The notes under the pieces were generated by a model. It was not told where the DNA came from, did no database searches, and saw nothing but the letters and a program-made list of their open reading frames with translations. From NCBI GenBank assembly GCA_020161355.1, contig JAIUOF010000001.1:1-64000 (forward strand): a stretch of 64,000 nt of DNA, given 5' to 3'. This document shows positions 1-8,811 of the stretch, one piece after another (positions within the stretch are counted from its first letter, which is position 1; each line of letters begins with the position of its first letter). This DNA comes from Bacteroidota bacterium. Its GTDB lineage: Bacteria; Bacteroidota; Bacteroidia; Cytophagales; Spirosomataceae. The translations under genes and the position numbers were made by a program.

Positions 1-789
1 ATTATCAACAATTATCCTATTTTATTAACAAAGAAAAAAGAAGCAAAAAAGAAAAAGAAGGACTTTTACAACAATAACAATAGTTTATTTTATTATTGTA
101 TCTGTCTAAACTATTGGGATCACTTTATATTAGCCTTTTTTTCAATTTGGGGAATTTCTTCTTTTTATTTTAAAAAAACTGAACAATTTGATCTGTTTCT
201 CTCAATTTTTGTTCCTGTACTTTCAATTTATTATATTTTATTTCGGAAATTATTTAAACTGAAAGTTAAGTTATATGTACTATTAGCATTGCTTTTTCTT
301 TACCTTTCTGATTTAATATATGTGAGTAGAATTAGCTTTAATTATGAAACAAAAATGAATAGCCAAATGGTGCTGATGCTATTTACACAATTGTTTTATT
401 TATTTGAATTTAGAATTGAGGGCTCAAGATTGGTAAAAATCCGGGGTGTTGATATTTTTAAAGTTGTAATTCCAGCTGTATTGATATTTTTTCTTTCGGG
501 ATTTGTTTTCTTAGATGTTGAAAATATCTTTCAATACTTGTTGATGTTTATGACTGCCATTTTGATATTTTTACTTTCCATTATCAGCATGTACAGACCC
601 GTTAACAATTATTCATATTTTACACTCATATCCGGAATATTTTTAATGTTTTTCTCGAATATTTTATATGTGTATTTTTATTTCAAAAACCCGGTAAATT
701 TTGTTTTCTCTACTAGCTTAATATGTTATTTTGTTTCACAAATTTTAATTATTGAAGGTTTTACATCGTCAAGGAAGACTATAAAATGA
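1..789 (+). CDS. YhhN/TMEM86-like multi-pass membrane protein, 5' end outside window
   Basis: The frame is open from base 1 to the TGA at 787-789 with no ATG before base 358, so the gene starts upstream of the window. A Lys/Asn-rich stretch (bases 30-90) precedes a series of hydrophobic helices. The C-terminus (SNILYVYFYF, then SQILIIEGFTSSRK) aligns by eye with the end of the next gene (SDILSSFYLF, then SKFLIVSGFIEGRK), so the two are tandem paralogues. Both resemble the YhhN/TMEM86 family, whose known members are lysoplasmalogenases with conserved acidic residues in a GD-type and an SD-type motif. Here the first motif reads LSD (Asp codon at 310) but the second reads FSN (Asn codon at 658). 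The gene overlaps the next by ATGA, so the two are translationally coupled. Family assignment is by motif recognition; activity is unproven. Confidence 0.6.
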   Translation: MINNYPILLTKKKEAKKKKKDFYNNNNSLFYYCICLNYWDHFILAFFSIWGISSFYFKKTEQFDLFLSIFVPVLSIYYILFRKLFKLKVKLYVLLALLFLYLSDLIYVSRISFNYETKMNSQMVLMLFTQLFYLFEFRIEGSRLVKIRGVDIFKVVIPAVLIFFLSGFVFLDVENIFQYLLMFMTAILIFLLSIISMYRPVNNYSYFTLISGIFLMFFSNILYVYFYFKNPVNFVFSTSLICYFVSQILIIEGFTSSRKTIK

Positions 790-1496
790 TAAAAACAGGA
801 AATGCTAAAAAGTATGTATATCTATTTTTTATCGCTTCGGTAATCGAAATCACCTCATATTATTTTTTTGGGGAAATAGCCAGCCTCATAATTAAAATTT
901 TTCCAACCTTATCACTGTTTTTTTATTATTATTTAAGTTCGCCTTTCCCAAAAAAGAATTTTGATAAATTTTTGTTAGGGTCAATAATTTTTACTTTTTT
1001 TGGTGAAATAGCATTTTCATTTTCTCATATTGATTTGGTTATTACATTTGCATTATTTTTCTATCTAATTGAACATCAGATATATATTAGTTTGGTCAGG
1101 AGTCAGAGAAAAGGTGAGTTTTATTTCGGAAGTAAAGATTTTTTCAAATTCGGGTGGCCATATTTGCTTTTTGCTTTTTTGTTTTTTGGTTTTTTTTTAA
1201 TGGAAATTGTGCCTGATTCATTCTTCTTTTTGGTATTAATTTATGTTTTTCAGTTTGCAATTTTGGGCGTATTTTCTATTCTGATAAGTTCCGAAAATCC
1301 TGGGAAAAATTTCTTACTTTGGGGTATTGCATTAAATGTAATTAGTGATATTCTATCCTCCTTTTATTTATTTCAAAATGGATTTAATTATGATTATTTG
1401 TTAATTAGATCTACATTTTTGTTTTCTAAGTTTTTGATAGTAAGCGGATTTATTGAAGGTCGCAAACATGTAGAATTAAAATACCGTAAATATTAA
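786..1496 (+). CDS. YhhN/TMEM86-like membrane protein (second of tandem pair)
   Basis: A 236-residue protein of about seven or eight hydrophobic helices. Three landmarks recall YhhN (lysoplasmalogenase fold): FFGEIAF (residues 72-78, at the family GD position), a following helix ending in LIEHQIYI with His97, and NVISDIL (184-190, Asp188). The first acidic residue is Glu instead of Asp, while the second motif keeps its Asp; this is the reverse of the upstream paralogue. The ATG at 786 sits in an ATGA overlap with the preceding stop. The 3' end overlaps the convergent gene at 1493 by four bases. It may be a divergent lysoplasmalogenase or a non-enzymatic membrane relative; the sequence does not decide. 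Confidence 0.6.
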   Translation: MIKTGNAKKYVYLFFIASVIEITSYYFFGEIASLIIKIFPTLSLFFYYYLSSPFPKKNFDKFLLGSIIFTFFGEIAFSFSHIDLVITFALFFYLIEHQIYISLVRSQRKGEFYFGSKDFFKFGWPYLLFAFLFFGFFLMEIVPDSFFFLVLIYVFQFAILGVFSILISSENPGKNFLLWGIALNVISDILSSFYLFQNGFNYDYLLIRSTFLFSKFLIVSGFIEGRKHVELKYRKY

Positions 1497-1897
1497 TCAT
1501 TAGGATAAGGCAAATAGATAAATCCTGCAAAGCCTTCATCAATTACAAACAAGCAACAATATTCATCGGCGTCTTTATAATTTTCTTTGAATAGTTCATC
1601 GGACTCTTGTCCGATCATATTCCTGGAGACAAATTCTTCAACAAAACTCGCTCTGTAATGGTACTCAGTTTTAAAGTCAGAAGCGTGAAAAAGCAGGGCT
1701 CCCAATTCTATTTCCTCAGTTGAAACTACAAAAATCGGAAATTTTGAGTATTCTCTTTTCCTTATTTGGTAAGAGGCTTCTTTGAGGTGATCCGATACTT
1801 TTACAAAATCACTAGCCACTTTCCCCATCAATTTTTGGTTGATCTCCGGCGAATTAGCGTCGTCCATTAAGGTATTTTCGTTACTATGATTTATCAT
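1493..1897 (-). CDS. conserved hypothetical protein
   Basis: A soluble, acidic 134-residue protein with no signal peptide or membrane segment. I do not recognise a named domain. It has an N-terminal polar region, a predicted amphipathic helix (FVKVSDHLKEASYQIRKR, about residues 31-48), then a mixed alpha/beta part ending in CCLFVIDEGFAGFIYLPY. It follows alanine dehydrogenase by 11 bases on the same strand and probably belongs to the tsaE-ald operon. ATG start at 1897; internal Met11 is an alternative. Its function is unknown. Confidence 0.7.
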   Translation of the reverse strand: MINHSNENTLMDDANSPEINQKLMGKVASDFVKVSDHLKEASYQIRKREYSKFPIFVVSTEEIELGALLFHASDFKTEYHYRASFVEEFVSRNMIGQESDELFKENYKDADEYCCLFVIDEGFAGFIYLPYPND

Positions 1898-1908
1898 ATT
1901 TTTAAACT

Positions 1909-3126
1909 TTAATATTGGGCCGAAATCAAAAGCCCCAGGTCTTTGAATTTTAGATTAAATTTTTTAGCCAGATATAAGTTAGTGACTGAACCTTTGTGGC
2001 AAACCACACCTTTCATAAACCATTTGTTTTGGAAAATCATTTCATTTACTCCTCCCAAGCCTTCAGTTTTTAATAATACCGGAGAAAAAATATTACTTAA
2101 TGCCATGCTGGCAGTATGTGCAAATCTGGAGGCAATATTCGGAACACAATAATGAATCACCCCGTGTTTTTTGAATACCGGACTTTTATGGTTGGTTACC
2201 ACCGAGGTTTCAAAACACCCCCCATGGTCAATCGCCACATCAATGATTACAGAGTTGGGCTTCATGTTGGATACCATGTCCTCTGATACCACCATGGGTG
2301 CCAGTCCTTTGTCACCTCTGAGGGCTCCAATCACCACATCGGCTTCAGCAACTGCCTGAGCCAAACTTACTGAATCGATGATAGAAGTATATACCCTTGT
2401 GCCCACAGCATATTGCAAGCGGTGAAGTCTGTAAAGTTGTCTGTCAAAAACTTTTATATTTGCTCCCAGGCCCAGGGCTGATCTAACAGCAAATTCGCCC
2501 ACAGTACCAGCTCCAATGATCACGACATTGGTGGGGGGTACTCCTGTAATTCCACCCAAAATCACTCCTTTGCCATTATTTACACTACTAAGATACTCCG
2601 TCGCAATCAAAATAACTGCACTTCCGGCGATTTCGCTCATTGCTCTAATTATAGGGAATTCTCCGACTTTATCCTGGATATATTCATAGGCAATGGCCGT
2701 AATTTTCTTTTTGTTGAGATTGTCAAAATATTCTTTACTTAGAAAGGGCAGGTTTAAGGTCGAAATTAAGGTGGTATTAGGCTTTATTATGTCGAATTCT
2801 TCATTAACCAGTGGATCAATTTTTATAATAATATCATTTTCAAAGATTTCCCTATGGTTATAAACAATTTTAGCCCCGGCATTTGAATATTCTATATCAG
2901 AAAAATTAGATTTTTCACCTGCTCCTGATTCAACCGAAACTTCCAGATTGTTTTTTACCAATAAACCCACAGCATCTGGTGTTAGTGGTACCCTGTTTTC
3001 ATGTTCTGAAAGCTCTTTTGGAACTCCCAAACTCAGACTTTTTTGGGTTTTCATAATTGCCATAGGTGATTCCTTGGTTTCAAGGGCACCTTGTCTCGCC
3101 AGTTCTTTAAGTGTATCGGTTGTCAT
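1909..3126 (-). CDS. ald: alanine dehydrogenase
   Basis: NAD-dependent interconversion of L-alanine with pyruvate and ammonia in the cytoplasm. The 405-residue protein has the AlaDH/PNT N-terminal domain (GVPKELSEHENRVPLTPD at residues 34-51) and a Rossmann NAD site (VVIIGAGTVG, 201-210). A later HYCVPN segment is followed by the family's helix (TASMALSNIF). About 30 residues precede the core, longer than in Bacillus Ald, as I recall for Bacteroidota members. The ATG at 3126 overlaps the tsaE stop by four bases (ATGA), which supports this start and an operon with tsaE. The active-site details differ from the classical enzyme (HYCVPN for HYAVAN), so a related amino acid or pyridine nucleotide dehydrogenase is possible but less likely. 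Confidence 0.9.
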   Translation of the reverse strand: MTTDTLKELARQGALETKESPMAIMKTQKSLSLGVPKELSEHENRVPLTPDAVGLLVKNNLEVSVESGAGEKSNFSDIEYSNAGAKIVYNHREIFENDIIIKIDPLVNEEFDIIKPNTTLISTLNLPFLSKEYFDNLNKKKITAIAYEYIQDKVGEFPIIRAMSEIAGSAVILIATEYLSSVNNGKGVILGGITGVPPTNVVIIGAGTVGEFAVRSALGLGANIKVFDRQLYRLHRLQYAVGTRVYTSIIDSVSLAQAVAEADVVIGALRGDKGLAPMVVSEDMVSNMKPNSVIIDVAIDHGGCFETSVVTNHKSPVFKKHGVIHYCVPNIASRFAHTASMALSNIFSPVLLKTEGLGGVNEMIFQNKWFMKGVVCHKGSVTNLYLAKKFNLKFKDLGLLISAQY

Positions 3127-3539
3127 TTTTCAATAATTTTTAAGGTATAATCCCTGGTGTTATTTGGGTTGTGTTCTATTTCAATACTCAGGTAAGGCAC
3201 TGGAAGTAGCTGCTCGATCACTTCCGGCCATTCTATTATACAAAGTTTGCCGGAATCCAGGTATTCTTCCATTCCAAAGTCTAAGGCCTCTTCCAGGTTT
3301 TTAAGACGGTAGCAATCAAAATGAAATACTTTTTGATCATAAATATTTACATATGAAAAGGTAGGGCTTTGTACATCATCTTTTATGTCCAGCTCTTTGG
3401 TGATGGCTTTGGTTAATGTTGTTTTTCCAGTTCCAAGATTACCCTTCAAAGTCCAGATTGAAAAGTTTTCACCCATTTTAATAATAGCTTTGACAACTTC
3501 GGAAACCTTGTTTTGAGGTATTTCTTTAAACTTTTGCAA
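3123..3539 (-). CDS. tsaE: tRNA threonylcarbamoyladenosine biosynthesis ATPase TsaE
   Basis: TsaE is the ATPase partner of TsaB/TsaD in making t6A37 of ANN-decoding tRNAs. The 138-residue protein is the normal family length. The Walker A loop GNLGTGKT lies at residues 33-40, followed by the family segment SPTFSYVNIY and the acidic segment HFDCYRL. The start appears to be TTG at 3539: no in-frame ATG exists before residue 22, which would remove the first strand and helix. A TAnnTTTG-type element on the minus strand (3554-3561) lies just upstream, without a well-spaced -33 partner. The gene overlaps ald by four bases. Confidence 0.92.
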   Translation of the reverse strand: MQKFKEIPQNKVSEVVKAIIKMGENFSIWTLKGNLGTGKTTLTKAITKELDIKDDVQSPTFSYVNIYDQKVFHFDCYRLKNLEEALDFGMEEYLDSGKLCIIEWPEVIEQLLPVPYLSIEIEHNPNNTRDYTLKIIEK

Positions 3540-3903
3540 ATCAATTTTTTTTACAAAAATAGCATATTCTTTGCCAATTTAAAGCTTCTAAAATTTAATA
3601 AAAACTTGTTCGGAAGAATTTTAAAAGGATATTCTAGTTATTATAAATTAGTGGGATTAAATGGTCTCATTATTGTTCGAAAGCATTAAATTAAATTTCA
3701 TAATTGCTTATTTTTCAGCAAGTTTATCGAAATTCACTTTATTATTAGATATTTCATTAATTGTACAAAAGGGATATTAAATAGATATTTTTTGAGGTGA
3801 AATAAATTATTGAATTCATAAAAAAATATTTTTTGGGCTAAACTAAATTATCAGTTTTTTATTTCGGAAATTTGGGATTGCATTTTAAGCCCAGATACTG
3901 TTC
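3540..3903. other. intergenic region between divergent tsaE and mrdA
   Basis: 364 bases of very AT-rich sequence with no supportable ORF, RNA gene or strong hairpin. It must hold the promoters of the divergent tsaE-ald and mrdA-rodA units. The visible candidates are imperfect: a minus-strand -7-like TATTTTTG at 3554-3561, and two plus-strand near matches (around 3786-3796 and 3827-3836) with one base too many between TA and TTTG. I do not assign a promoter. Confidence 0.6.
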
Positions 3904-5778
3904 ATGCTCGAGAATCGGAAACCTACGATCCTTATTTTCTTTTATACCATCGGAGTTATTTATTTGCTCCGCTTATTTTATTTGCAAGTTTTAGATCCAA
4001 AATACAAATCTTTGGGTGCTAATAACTCTATAAGGAAGCAAATTAGCATTCCGCTTCGTGGGCAAGTTTATGACCGAACAGGAAAGTTGATAGTGGCCAA
4101 CGAAGAAGTGTATGATATGTACGTGACTCCCAAAAAAGTCAAAAGCATGGATACGCTTAGCTTTTGCAGATTGTTTAACATCACAAAAGGCTATTTTGAT
4201 AGTACACTTGCCGTTGCCAAAGATTTTTCTACAGAAAGACCTTCAGTTTTTTTAAGACAACTTACCAAAGAAGATTATGCAAGTGTGGTTGATGCTATGA
4301 TCCAGTACCCTGGCTTCACTTTTGAGCAGTCTTTTTTCAGGACTTATCCCGGAAATACAATGGCCAATGCTCTTGGGTATATCGGGGAGATTCCTCAAAA
4401 AATGTTTGAAGAGCAAGAAGAAGATTATTACAGAAAAGGTGATTATATCGGACTTTCAGGTTTAGAAAAATTTTATGAAGAAGACTTGCGGGGTACCCGG
4501 GGTATAAAATTTACCTTAATGAATGCCAAAGGCGAGGAAAAAGGGAAATACGCCGAGGGAAAATACGATACCATGGCCGTAATAGGTAAAAACCTGTATA
4601 CCGCCATTGATTTGGCAACCCAACAATTGGCCGACACTTTGTTTTCTCATAAAGTAGGATCTGTAGTGGCCATAGACCCAAAGACTGGTGGAATTATTGC
4701 AATGGGGTCCTATCCAACGTATGATCCTAGTTTGCTTTCCGGCAAGCAGTTTTCAAAGAATTATGCTAAACTTAGCACCAATCCAGACAGACCCTTAAAT
4801 AACAGGGCTATTTCGGCTTTTTATCGTCCGGGTTCTACATTTAAGCTGGTTCAGGCGGGTATTGGTCTTCAAATGGGTGTAATAAATCCGAAAACCTCTT
4901 TTGCTAGTTCGCCATCTGCATTTATTTTTCATAGCGGACCTTACGAGGCCGCCAATTTGTATAATGCTATACAATTGTCGAGTAACCCCTATTTTTACAA
5001 TGTTTTCAGGAAAATCATAGCCAATAATAAGGAGACTAATCCATTTAAACAAGCCCGTGTAGGATTAGAGATTTGGGGTGAATATGTTGGAAGATTTGGG
5101 TTCGGAACCAGACTTGGGATAGATTTGCCATCTGAGACCAAAGGGAAAGTGCCTGATGTTAAGCTTTATGATAAGGTCTATGGCAAAAACCAATGGAAAT
5201 ATTCCAATTTTTTCTCGGTTAGTATTGGTGAAGGAGAATTGGGAGTTAACGTTCTTAAATTGGCAAATATGGCTGCTACTATAGCCAATCGTGGTTATTG
5301 GCTTACTCCTCATATCGTTAATTCTTTGGGGCTGAATAAAGGAAACGCAAAAGGAGTACCTGTTGAAACCCATAAAACTCAAATTGAACCCCGCCATTTT
5401 GAGGAAATTTTAAAAGGTATGTTATTGGTTGTAACCAACGGAACCGGTAGATCCGCCCAGGTAGAGGGCATTGAAGTTTGCGGAAAAACAGGTACTTCTC
5501 AAAACAAAAGAGGTAAAGATCATTCGATTTTTATAGCGATAGCTCCGCGATACAATCCCAAAATTGCGATTGCTGTTGTGACAGAAAATGCGGGTTTTGG
5601 AGGTACGGCGTCGGCACCGATAGCCGGATTACTTATTGAGCAGTATTTGAAAGGAAAAATAAGCCGACCGGCTTATAAAGACCAAATTGTTAACACACAT
5701 TATACCACTGTTGCTGCGGCAAACTCGTACAGACAGAAAATTTCAACTCAAAAACAAACAGCTCCTAAAAAAGATTGA
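3904..5778 (+). CDS. mrdA: penicillin-binding protein 2 (class B transpeptidase)
   Basis: DD-transpeptidase of the elongation machinery, cross-linking peptidoglycan in the periplasm together with RodA. It is 624 residues long, with one N-terminal membrane anchor (about residues 8-27), a PBP dimerisation domain beginning at the family box IPLRGQVYDRTG, and a transpeptidase domain. That domain has all three catalytic motifs: S311-TF-K314, S359-S-N361 and K528-T-G530. The ATG at 3904 gives a short cytoplasmic tail before the anchor, as usual. rodA starts four bases after the stop. mreB/C/D are not adjacent. Confidence 0.95.
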   Translation: MLENRKPTILIFFYTIGVIYLLRLFYLQVLDPKYKSLGANNSIRKQISIPLRGQVYDRTGKLIVANEEVYDMYVTPKKVKSMDTLSFCRLFNITKGYFDSTLAVAKDFSTERPSVFLRQLTKEDYASVVDAMIQYPGFTFEQSFFRTYPGNTMANALGYIGEIPQKMFEEQEEDYYRKGDYIGLSGLEKFYEEDLRGTRGIKFTLMNAKGEEKGKYAEGKYDTMAVIGKNLYTAIDLATQQLADTLFSHKVGSVVAIDPKTGGIIAMGSYPTYDPSLLSGKQFSKNYAKLSTNPDRPLNNRAISAFYRPGSTFKLVQAGIGLQMGVINPKTSFASSPSAFIFHSGPYEAANLYNAIQLSSNPYFYNVFRKIIANNKETNPFKQARVGLEIWGEYVGRFGFGTRLGIDLPSETKGKVPDVKLYDKVYGKNQWKYSNFFSVSIGEGELGVNVLKLANMAATIANRGYWLTPHIVNSLGLNKGNAKGVPVETHKTQIEPRHFEEILKGMLLVVTNGTGRSAQVEGIEVCGKTGTSQNKRGKDHSIFIAIAPRYNPKIAIAVVTENAGFGGTASAPIAGLLIEQYLKGKISRPAYKDQIVNTHYTTVAAANSYRQKISTQKQTAPKKD

Positions 5779-5782
5779 ACTG

Positions 5783-7057
5783 ATGGCGAAGGATATAGAT
5801 ATTAAACAAGGAATCGACTGGACCACAATCTGGATATACATTGCATTGCTTTCCGTGGGTCTGGTAAACATTTATGCTGCAGTTTATGACGTAGATAGCC
5901 CTCAGGCTATTTTTTCTCTTAGTCATAATGCAGGCAGGCAAATTTTGTTTCTGTTTGTGGCTTTTGCACTGGTGATGGTGATTTTGTTTGTAGATTTTAA
6001 AATCTACGACACTTTTGCTTACATTTTTTATGGGATAATGATTTTGGTCTTAATAGTCACCATTTTTTTGGGTTCAGACATAAAAGGATCCAGATCGTGG
6101 ATTAAACTGGGCAGTTTTTCACTTCAGCCCGCTGAATTTGCCAAGACCTTTACCGTTATGGCTTTGGCAAAATACCTTTCAACGCTTGGAGTAAATGTCT
6201 CCAAATTTAAATATGCATTAAGGGCTGCTCTTTTTATTTTTGTACCACCTATTATTATAATCCTGCAAAAAGAAACCGGCTCTGCTTTAACCTTTGCATC
6301 CCTGGTCATAGTATTGTATCGTGAAGGTCTTCCCGGAATATATCCGGCTTTGATGATTGCTTTTATTTTGATGTTTATTTTAGCATTGATTTTTCCTAAT
6401 TGGGCAGTCGTAATGGGATTGGCTTTGGTTGGAGTTTTGTTTTGGTACTTGTTTCTAAAAAGATATGAACGAACCCGGCAAAATTTTCAAAGGATTCTGG
6501 GCTTATTTATTTTATTTTCGGGATTTGTGTTGACTGTAGATTTTATAATCAACAACGTATTGGCACCTCATCAACAAAAGCGTATAAAGGTTTTGGTAAA
6601 TCCTGACATCGATCCCCGAGGTGCAGCCTGGAATGTAACCCAATCAAAAACAGCTATTGGAAGCGGTGGTTTTGTGGGTAAGGGGTATTTGAAAGGCACC
6701 ATGACCAAAGGAGACTTTGTGCCTGAGCAGGACACCGACTTTATATTTTGTACCGTAGGGGAGGAGTGGGGCTTTGTTGGAAGTTTTGTATTATTAGGGC
6801 TGTATTTTATCTTATTAAACAGAATTCTGAGTCTTGCGGAAAAACAGAAATCAAAATTTGCCCGAATTTACGGATATGGTGTAGCAAGTATTATTTTCTT
6901 CCATATTCTGGTAAATATAGGCATGACTGTGGGATTAATGCCGGTCATCGGTATTCCACTGCCATTTGTTAGCTACGGAGGGTCATCTTTGTTGTCATTT
7001 ACCTTACTGTTATTTATTTTCTTAAAGCTCGACGCCCACCGAAGCTACAAAGTCTAA
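5783..7057 (+). CDS. rodA: rod shape-determining SEDS glycosyltransferase RodA
   Basis: Lipid II polymerase (SEDS family) that works with PBP2. I start at the ATG at 5783, four bases after the mrdA stop, instead of an in-frame codon 96 bases earlier inside mrdA; this gives 424 residues beginning MAKDIDIKQG. About ten membrane helices are visible. Family landmarks are GSRSWIKLGSFSLQPAEFAK, the catalytic-loop segment PEQDTDFIF (Asp319, equivalent to the essential RodA Asp) and the C-terminal PFVSYGGSSLLS. An extra hydrophobic pair in the middle makes it longer than E. coli RodA (370). The 3' end overlaps the convergent hydrolase gene by four bases. Confidence 0.95.
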   Translation: MAKDIDIKQGIDWTTIWIYIALLSVGLVNIYAAVYDVDSPQAIFSLSHNAGRQILFLFVAFALVMVILFVDFKIYDTFAYIFYGIMILVLIVTIFLGSDIKGSRSWIKLGSFSLQPAEFAKTFTVMALAKYLSTLGVNVSKFKYALRAALFIFVPPIIIILQKETGSALTFASLVIVLYREGLPGIYPALMIAFILMFILALIFPNWAVVMGLALVGVLFWYLFLKRYERTRQNFQRILGLFILFSGFVLTVDFIINNVLAPHQQKRIKVLVNPDIDPRGAAWNVTQSKTAIGSGGFVGKGYLKGTMTKGDFVPEQDTDFIFCTVGEEWGFVGSFVLLGLYFILLNRILSLAEKQKSKFARIYGYGVASIIFFHILVNIGMTVGLMPVIGIPLPFVSYGGSSLLSFTLLLFIFLKLDAHRSYKV

Positions 7058-7773
7058 GCGATTTTTTCAAGAAAATTATTGATAAAATCAGCACACATTT
7101 TCGGGCTTTCAAGCATACCGGCATGTGCTACATCATCAAGCAAAAGAACGTTTGGCTTTTTGGGTAATACAGATTGTGTAAGTGCATCCTGGTAAGTAAC
7201 AAAAGTATCAAATACCCCAATAATCTGAAAAACCGGAATTGCCAGGCTTTGTAAGGTGTCGAAATGATTTCTCCGGCCTTTCATGGCAATAGTTGCCGCC
7301 AAAAGAGCCTCGTTTGGGATATTGCTAAATAATTTTATATTGTTGTTTATCAATTCTTTGTGAGCTGATTTATAAGCTTCACTAAACATATTGGGGTAGA
7401 AATGTCGGATAAACATTTCGGTGTCGTGTTTGATCAAAAACTGAATGGTTTTATCACGGGCATCCTTTTTTTCTTCACTGTCGGCAGCAGCAGTAGAGTG
7501 AAACATTCCCAGGCCGGTAATTTTGTCGGGGAACTGGTGACAAGCTTCGATAGCGATGTAACCACCCATGGAATGGCCGATTACCACGGCTTCTTTGATG
7601 CCATTTTTATCAAACTCTTTATGAAGCCATTCGGCATATTCCGGTATTGAAAAGCAATCTTTCTTCTTTGAAAAATCAGGGGTAAAATATTTAATTTTTG
7701 GGTTTAATAATGGTATAAAATCATCCCAAATGCTGGCGTTTTCTCCGAAACCATGTAATAAAACTACATTCAT
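7054..7773 (-). CDS. alpha/beta hydrolase
   Basis: Cytoplasmic alpha/beta-hydrolase fold protein of 239 residues. It has the oxyanion segment LLHGFGE (5-11), the nucleophile elbow GHSMGG with Ser68, the probable acid Asp189 (GVFDTF) and the catalytic His217 (DVAHAGMLES). The lid lies between residues 95 and 160. The substrate cannot be read from sequence; small-ester or C-C hydrolases of this size are candidates. The ATG at 7773 overlaps the upstream lipoprotein gene by four bases, indicating an operon. Confidence 0.88.
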   Translation of the reverse strand: MNVVLLHGFGENASIWDDFIPLLNPKIKYFTPDFSKKKDCFSIPEYAEWLHKEFDKNGIKEAVVIGHSMGGYIAIEACHQFPDKITGLGMFHSTAAADSEEKKDARDKTIQFLIKHDTEMFIRHFYPNMFSEAYKSAHKELINNNIKLFSNIPNEALLAATIAMKGRRNHFDTLQSLAIPVFQIIGVFDTFVTYQDALTQSVLPKKPNVLLLDDVAHAGMLESPKMCADFINNFLEKIA

Positions 7774-8315
7774 TTTTTAAAGATGCTTTTGATGCGTTTT
7801 CGTCGGTAATATTTTTTCAAACCCAAATATAGAAAAACCAACGATGCCAAACCAAAAATGAGGACAAGTTGATTTAATGAAAATAAAGCAAGTATTGCCG
7901 CAATAACTAGAAATACCAAACCGATTTTTAGGTTATCATTAAAAAGTGGATATAGTTTTTTGTGCTTTAAAGTGCTTTTTTCGGCTATTTTTTCTTTAAT
8001 ATTATCTTCAGAAATATAGTATCCAGTTTTTTTTGTCTTTGTAAAATCTGAGTTTTCCTGCCTTAATATTTCCTTTTCAAAATCCTCTGTTTCTACTGGA
8101 TTGTGGGGCTTGAATTCGAGAGTCTCCTCAATACTAGCAGTTATTTCTGGTTGTTTAGTAGAAATTTTGGTGTCTGTTTCAGGAAAAGATTGGCTGAGCG
8201 AAGGGATTTTTTCGGAGTGATAGTTTACCGATTTTCCAGGCTGAAAAAAGACTAATTTTTTATGACAAGAAACCAAAGTCAAGGCAAACAATGCCAATAT
8301 GATATTTTTAAACAT
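7770..8315 (-). CDS. putative lipoprotein with two C-terminal membrane segments
   Basis: A 181-residue protein with a short lipoprotein signal ending in the lipobox LVSC (acylated Cys17 expected). A Glu/Lys/Thr-rich, probably disordered stretch (residues 20-125) follows. Two close hydrophobic helices (about 130-148 and 150-166) and a basic tail (RRKRIKSIFKK) end it. A lipid-anchored N-terminus combined with a C-terminal hairpin is unusual and would place the linker in the periplasm. Similar N-terminal organisation occurs in many Bacteroidota hypothetical proteins. Function unknown. It is coupled to the hydrolase by a four-base overlap. Confidence 0.75.
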   Translation of the reverse strand: MFKNIILALFALTLVSCHKKLVFFQPGKSVNYHSEKIPSLSQSFPETDTKISTKQPEITASIEETLEFKPHNPVETEDFEKEILRQENSDFTKTKKTGYYISEDNIKEKIAEKSTLKHKKLYPLFNDNLKIGLVFLVIAAILALFSLNQLVLIFGLASLVFLYLGLKKYYRRKRIKSIFKK

Positions 8316-8348
8316 ATATAATAATAGAAATTGAAAACACTAATACGG

Positions 8349-8705
8349 TCAATCTTTAGATCTATTGTCTTTTACGATCAGGAAAAAATCATTTTCCAGT
8401 TCGAGATAGCCAAAATCATAGACAAAATTATAAACAGAGCCTTTTTGAGTTTTCCTGATGTGAGTAATATGGTTAAAGTCAAATCCTTTGTCATTCAATG
8501 TTTTACGTGTAGTTTTGCTTTTTTCTTCGGGGCAAAGTAATTCAAGAATTCTTCTGTTTTTTTTGAGCGTATTATTGATGTTTCTTACATAATTGGTGTC
8601 ACCGGCATTTAGCTTATTGTTATAGGTATTGCGACACATATCAGAGCAGAATTTTTTATCAATTCTACCCAAAATAGGATTTCCGCATTCGGGGCAGTGT
8701 TTCAT
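8349..8705 (-). CDS. zinc-ribbon protein of unknown function
   Basis: A 118-residue protein beginning with a four-Cys zinc ribbon: Cys4-x2-Cys7 (CPECGNP) and Cys20-x3-Cys24 (CSDMCR). The rest is a basic helical segment (NNTLKKNRRILELL) followed by a small beta-rich part (GSVYNFVYDFGYLELEN). This arrangement resembles short Bacteroidota zinc-ribbon proteins of unknown role, perhaps nucleic-acid or protein binding. It precedes the lipoprotein gene by 33 bases and likely heads the three-gene operon. Confidence 0.8.
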   Translation of the reverse strand: MKHCPECGNPILGRIDKKFCSDMCRNTYNNKLNAGDTNYVRNINNTLKKNRRILELLCPEEKSKTTRKTLNDKGFDFNHITHIRKTQKGSVYNFVYDFGYLELENDFFLIVKDNRSKD

Positions 8706-8755
8706 GAGTTTTTAAAATTTTAATATTTCTGTTCCAAGTTGTAATCTTTAATAAA

Positions 8756-8789
8756 TTTGTAAATAGTTATTATTTATTTGTTATTTTTG
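8756..8789 (+). promoter_or_regulatory. candidate Bacteroidota sigma-A promoter of the LamG gene
   Basis: TTTG at 8756-8759 and TATTTTTG (TAnnTTTG) at 8782-8789 are separated by 22 bases. The predicted transcript begins near 8796, about 16 bases before the ATG at 8812. Both elements match the published Bacteroidota consensus, at the upper end of the usual spacing range. Confidence 0.5.
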
Positions 8790-8811
8790 ACTAAAACTAA
8801 ATTAAATCAAT

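Noticed and set aside
30..61. Purine-rich A/G tract resembling a low-complexity repeat
   Set aside because: It is in frame and codes for a Lys-rich segment of the first membrane protein, not a repeat array.
3834..3893. Six-base inverted repeat upstream of mrdA
   Set aside because: The arms are short and about 50 bases apart; no supporting element, likely chance.
4795..5397. Two minus-strand frames inside mrdA
   Set aside because: mrdA has all catalytic motifs through this stretch; the antisense frames have no homology features.
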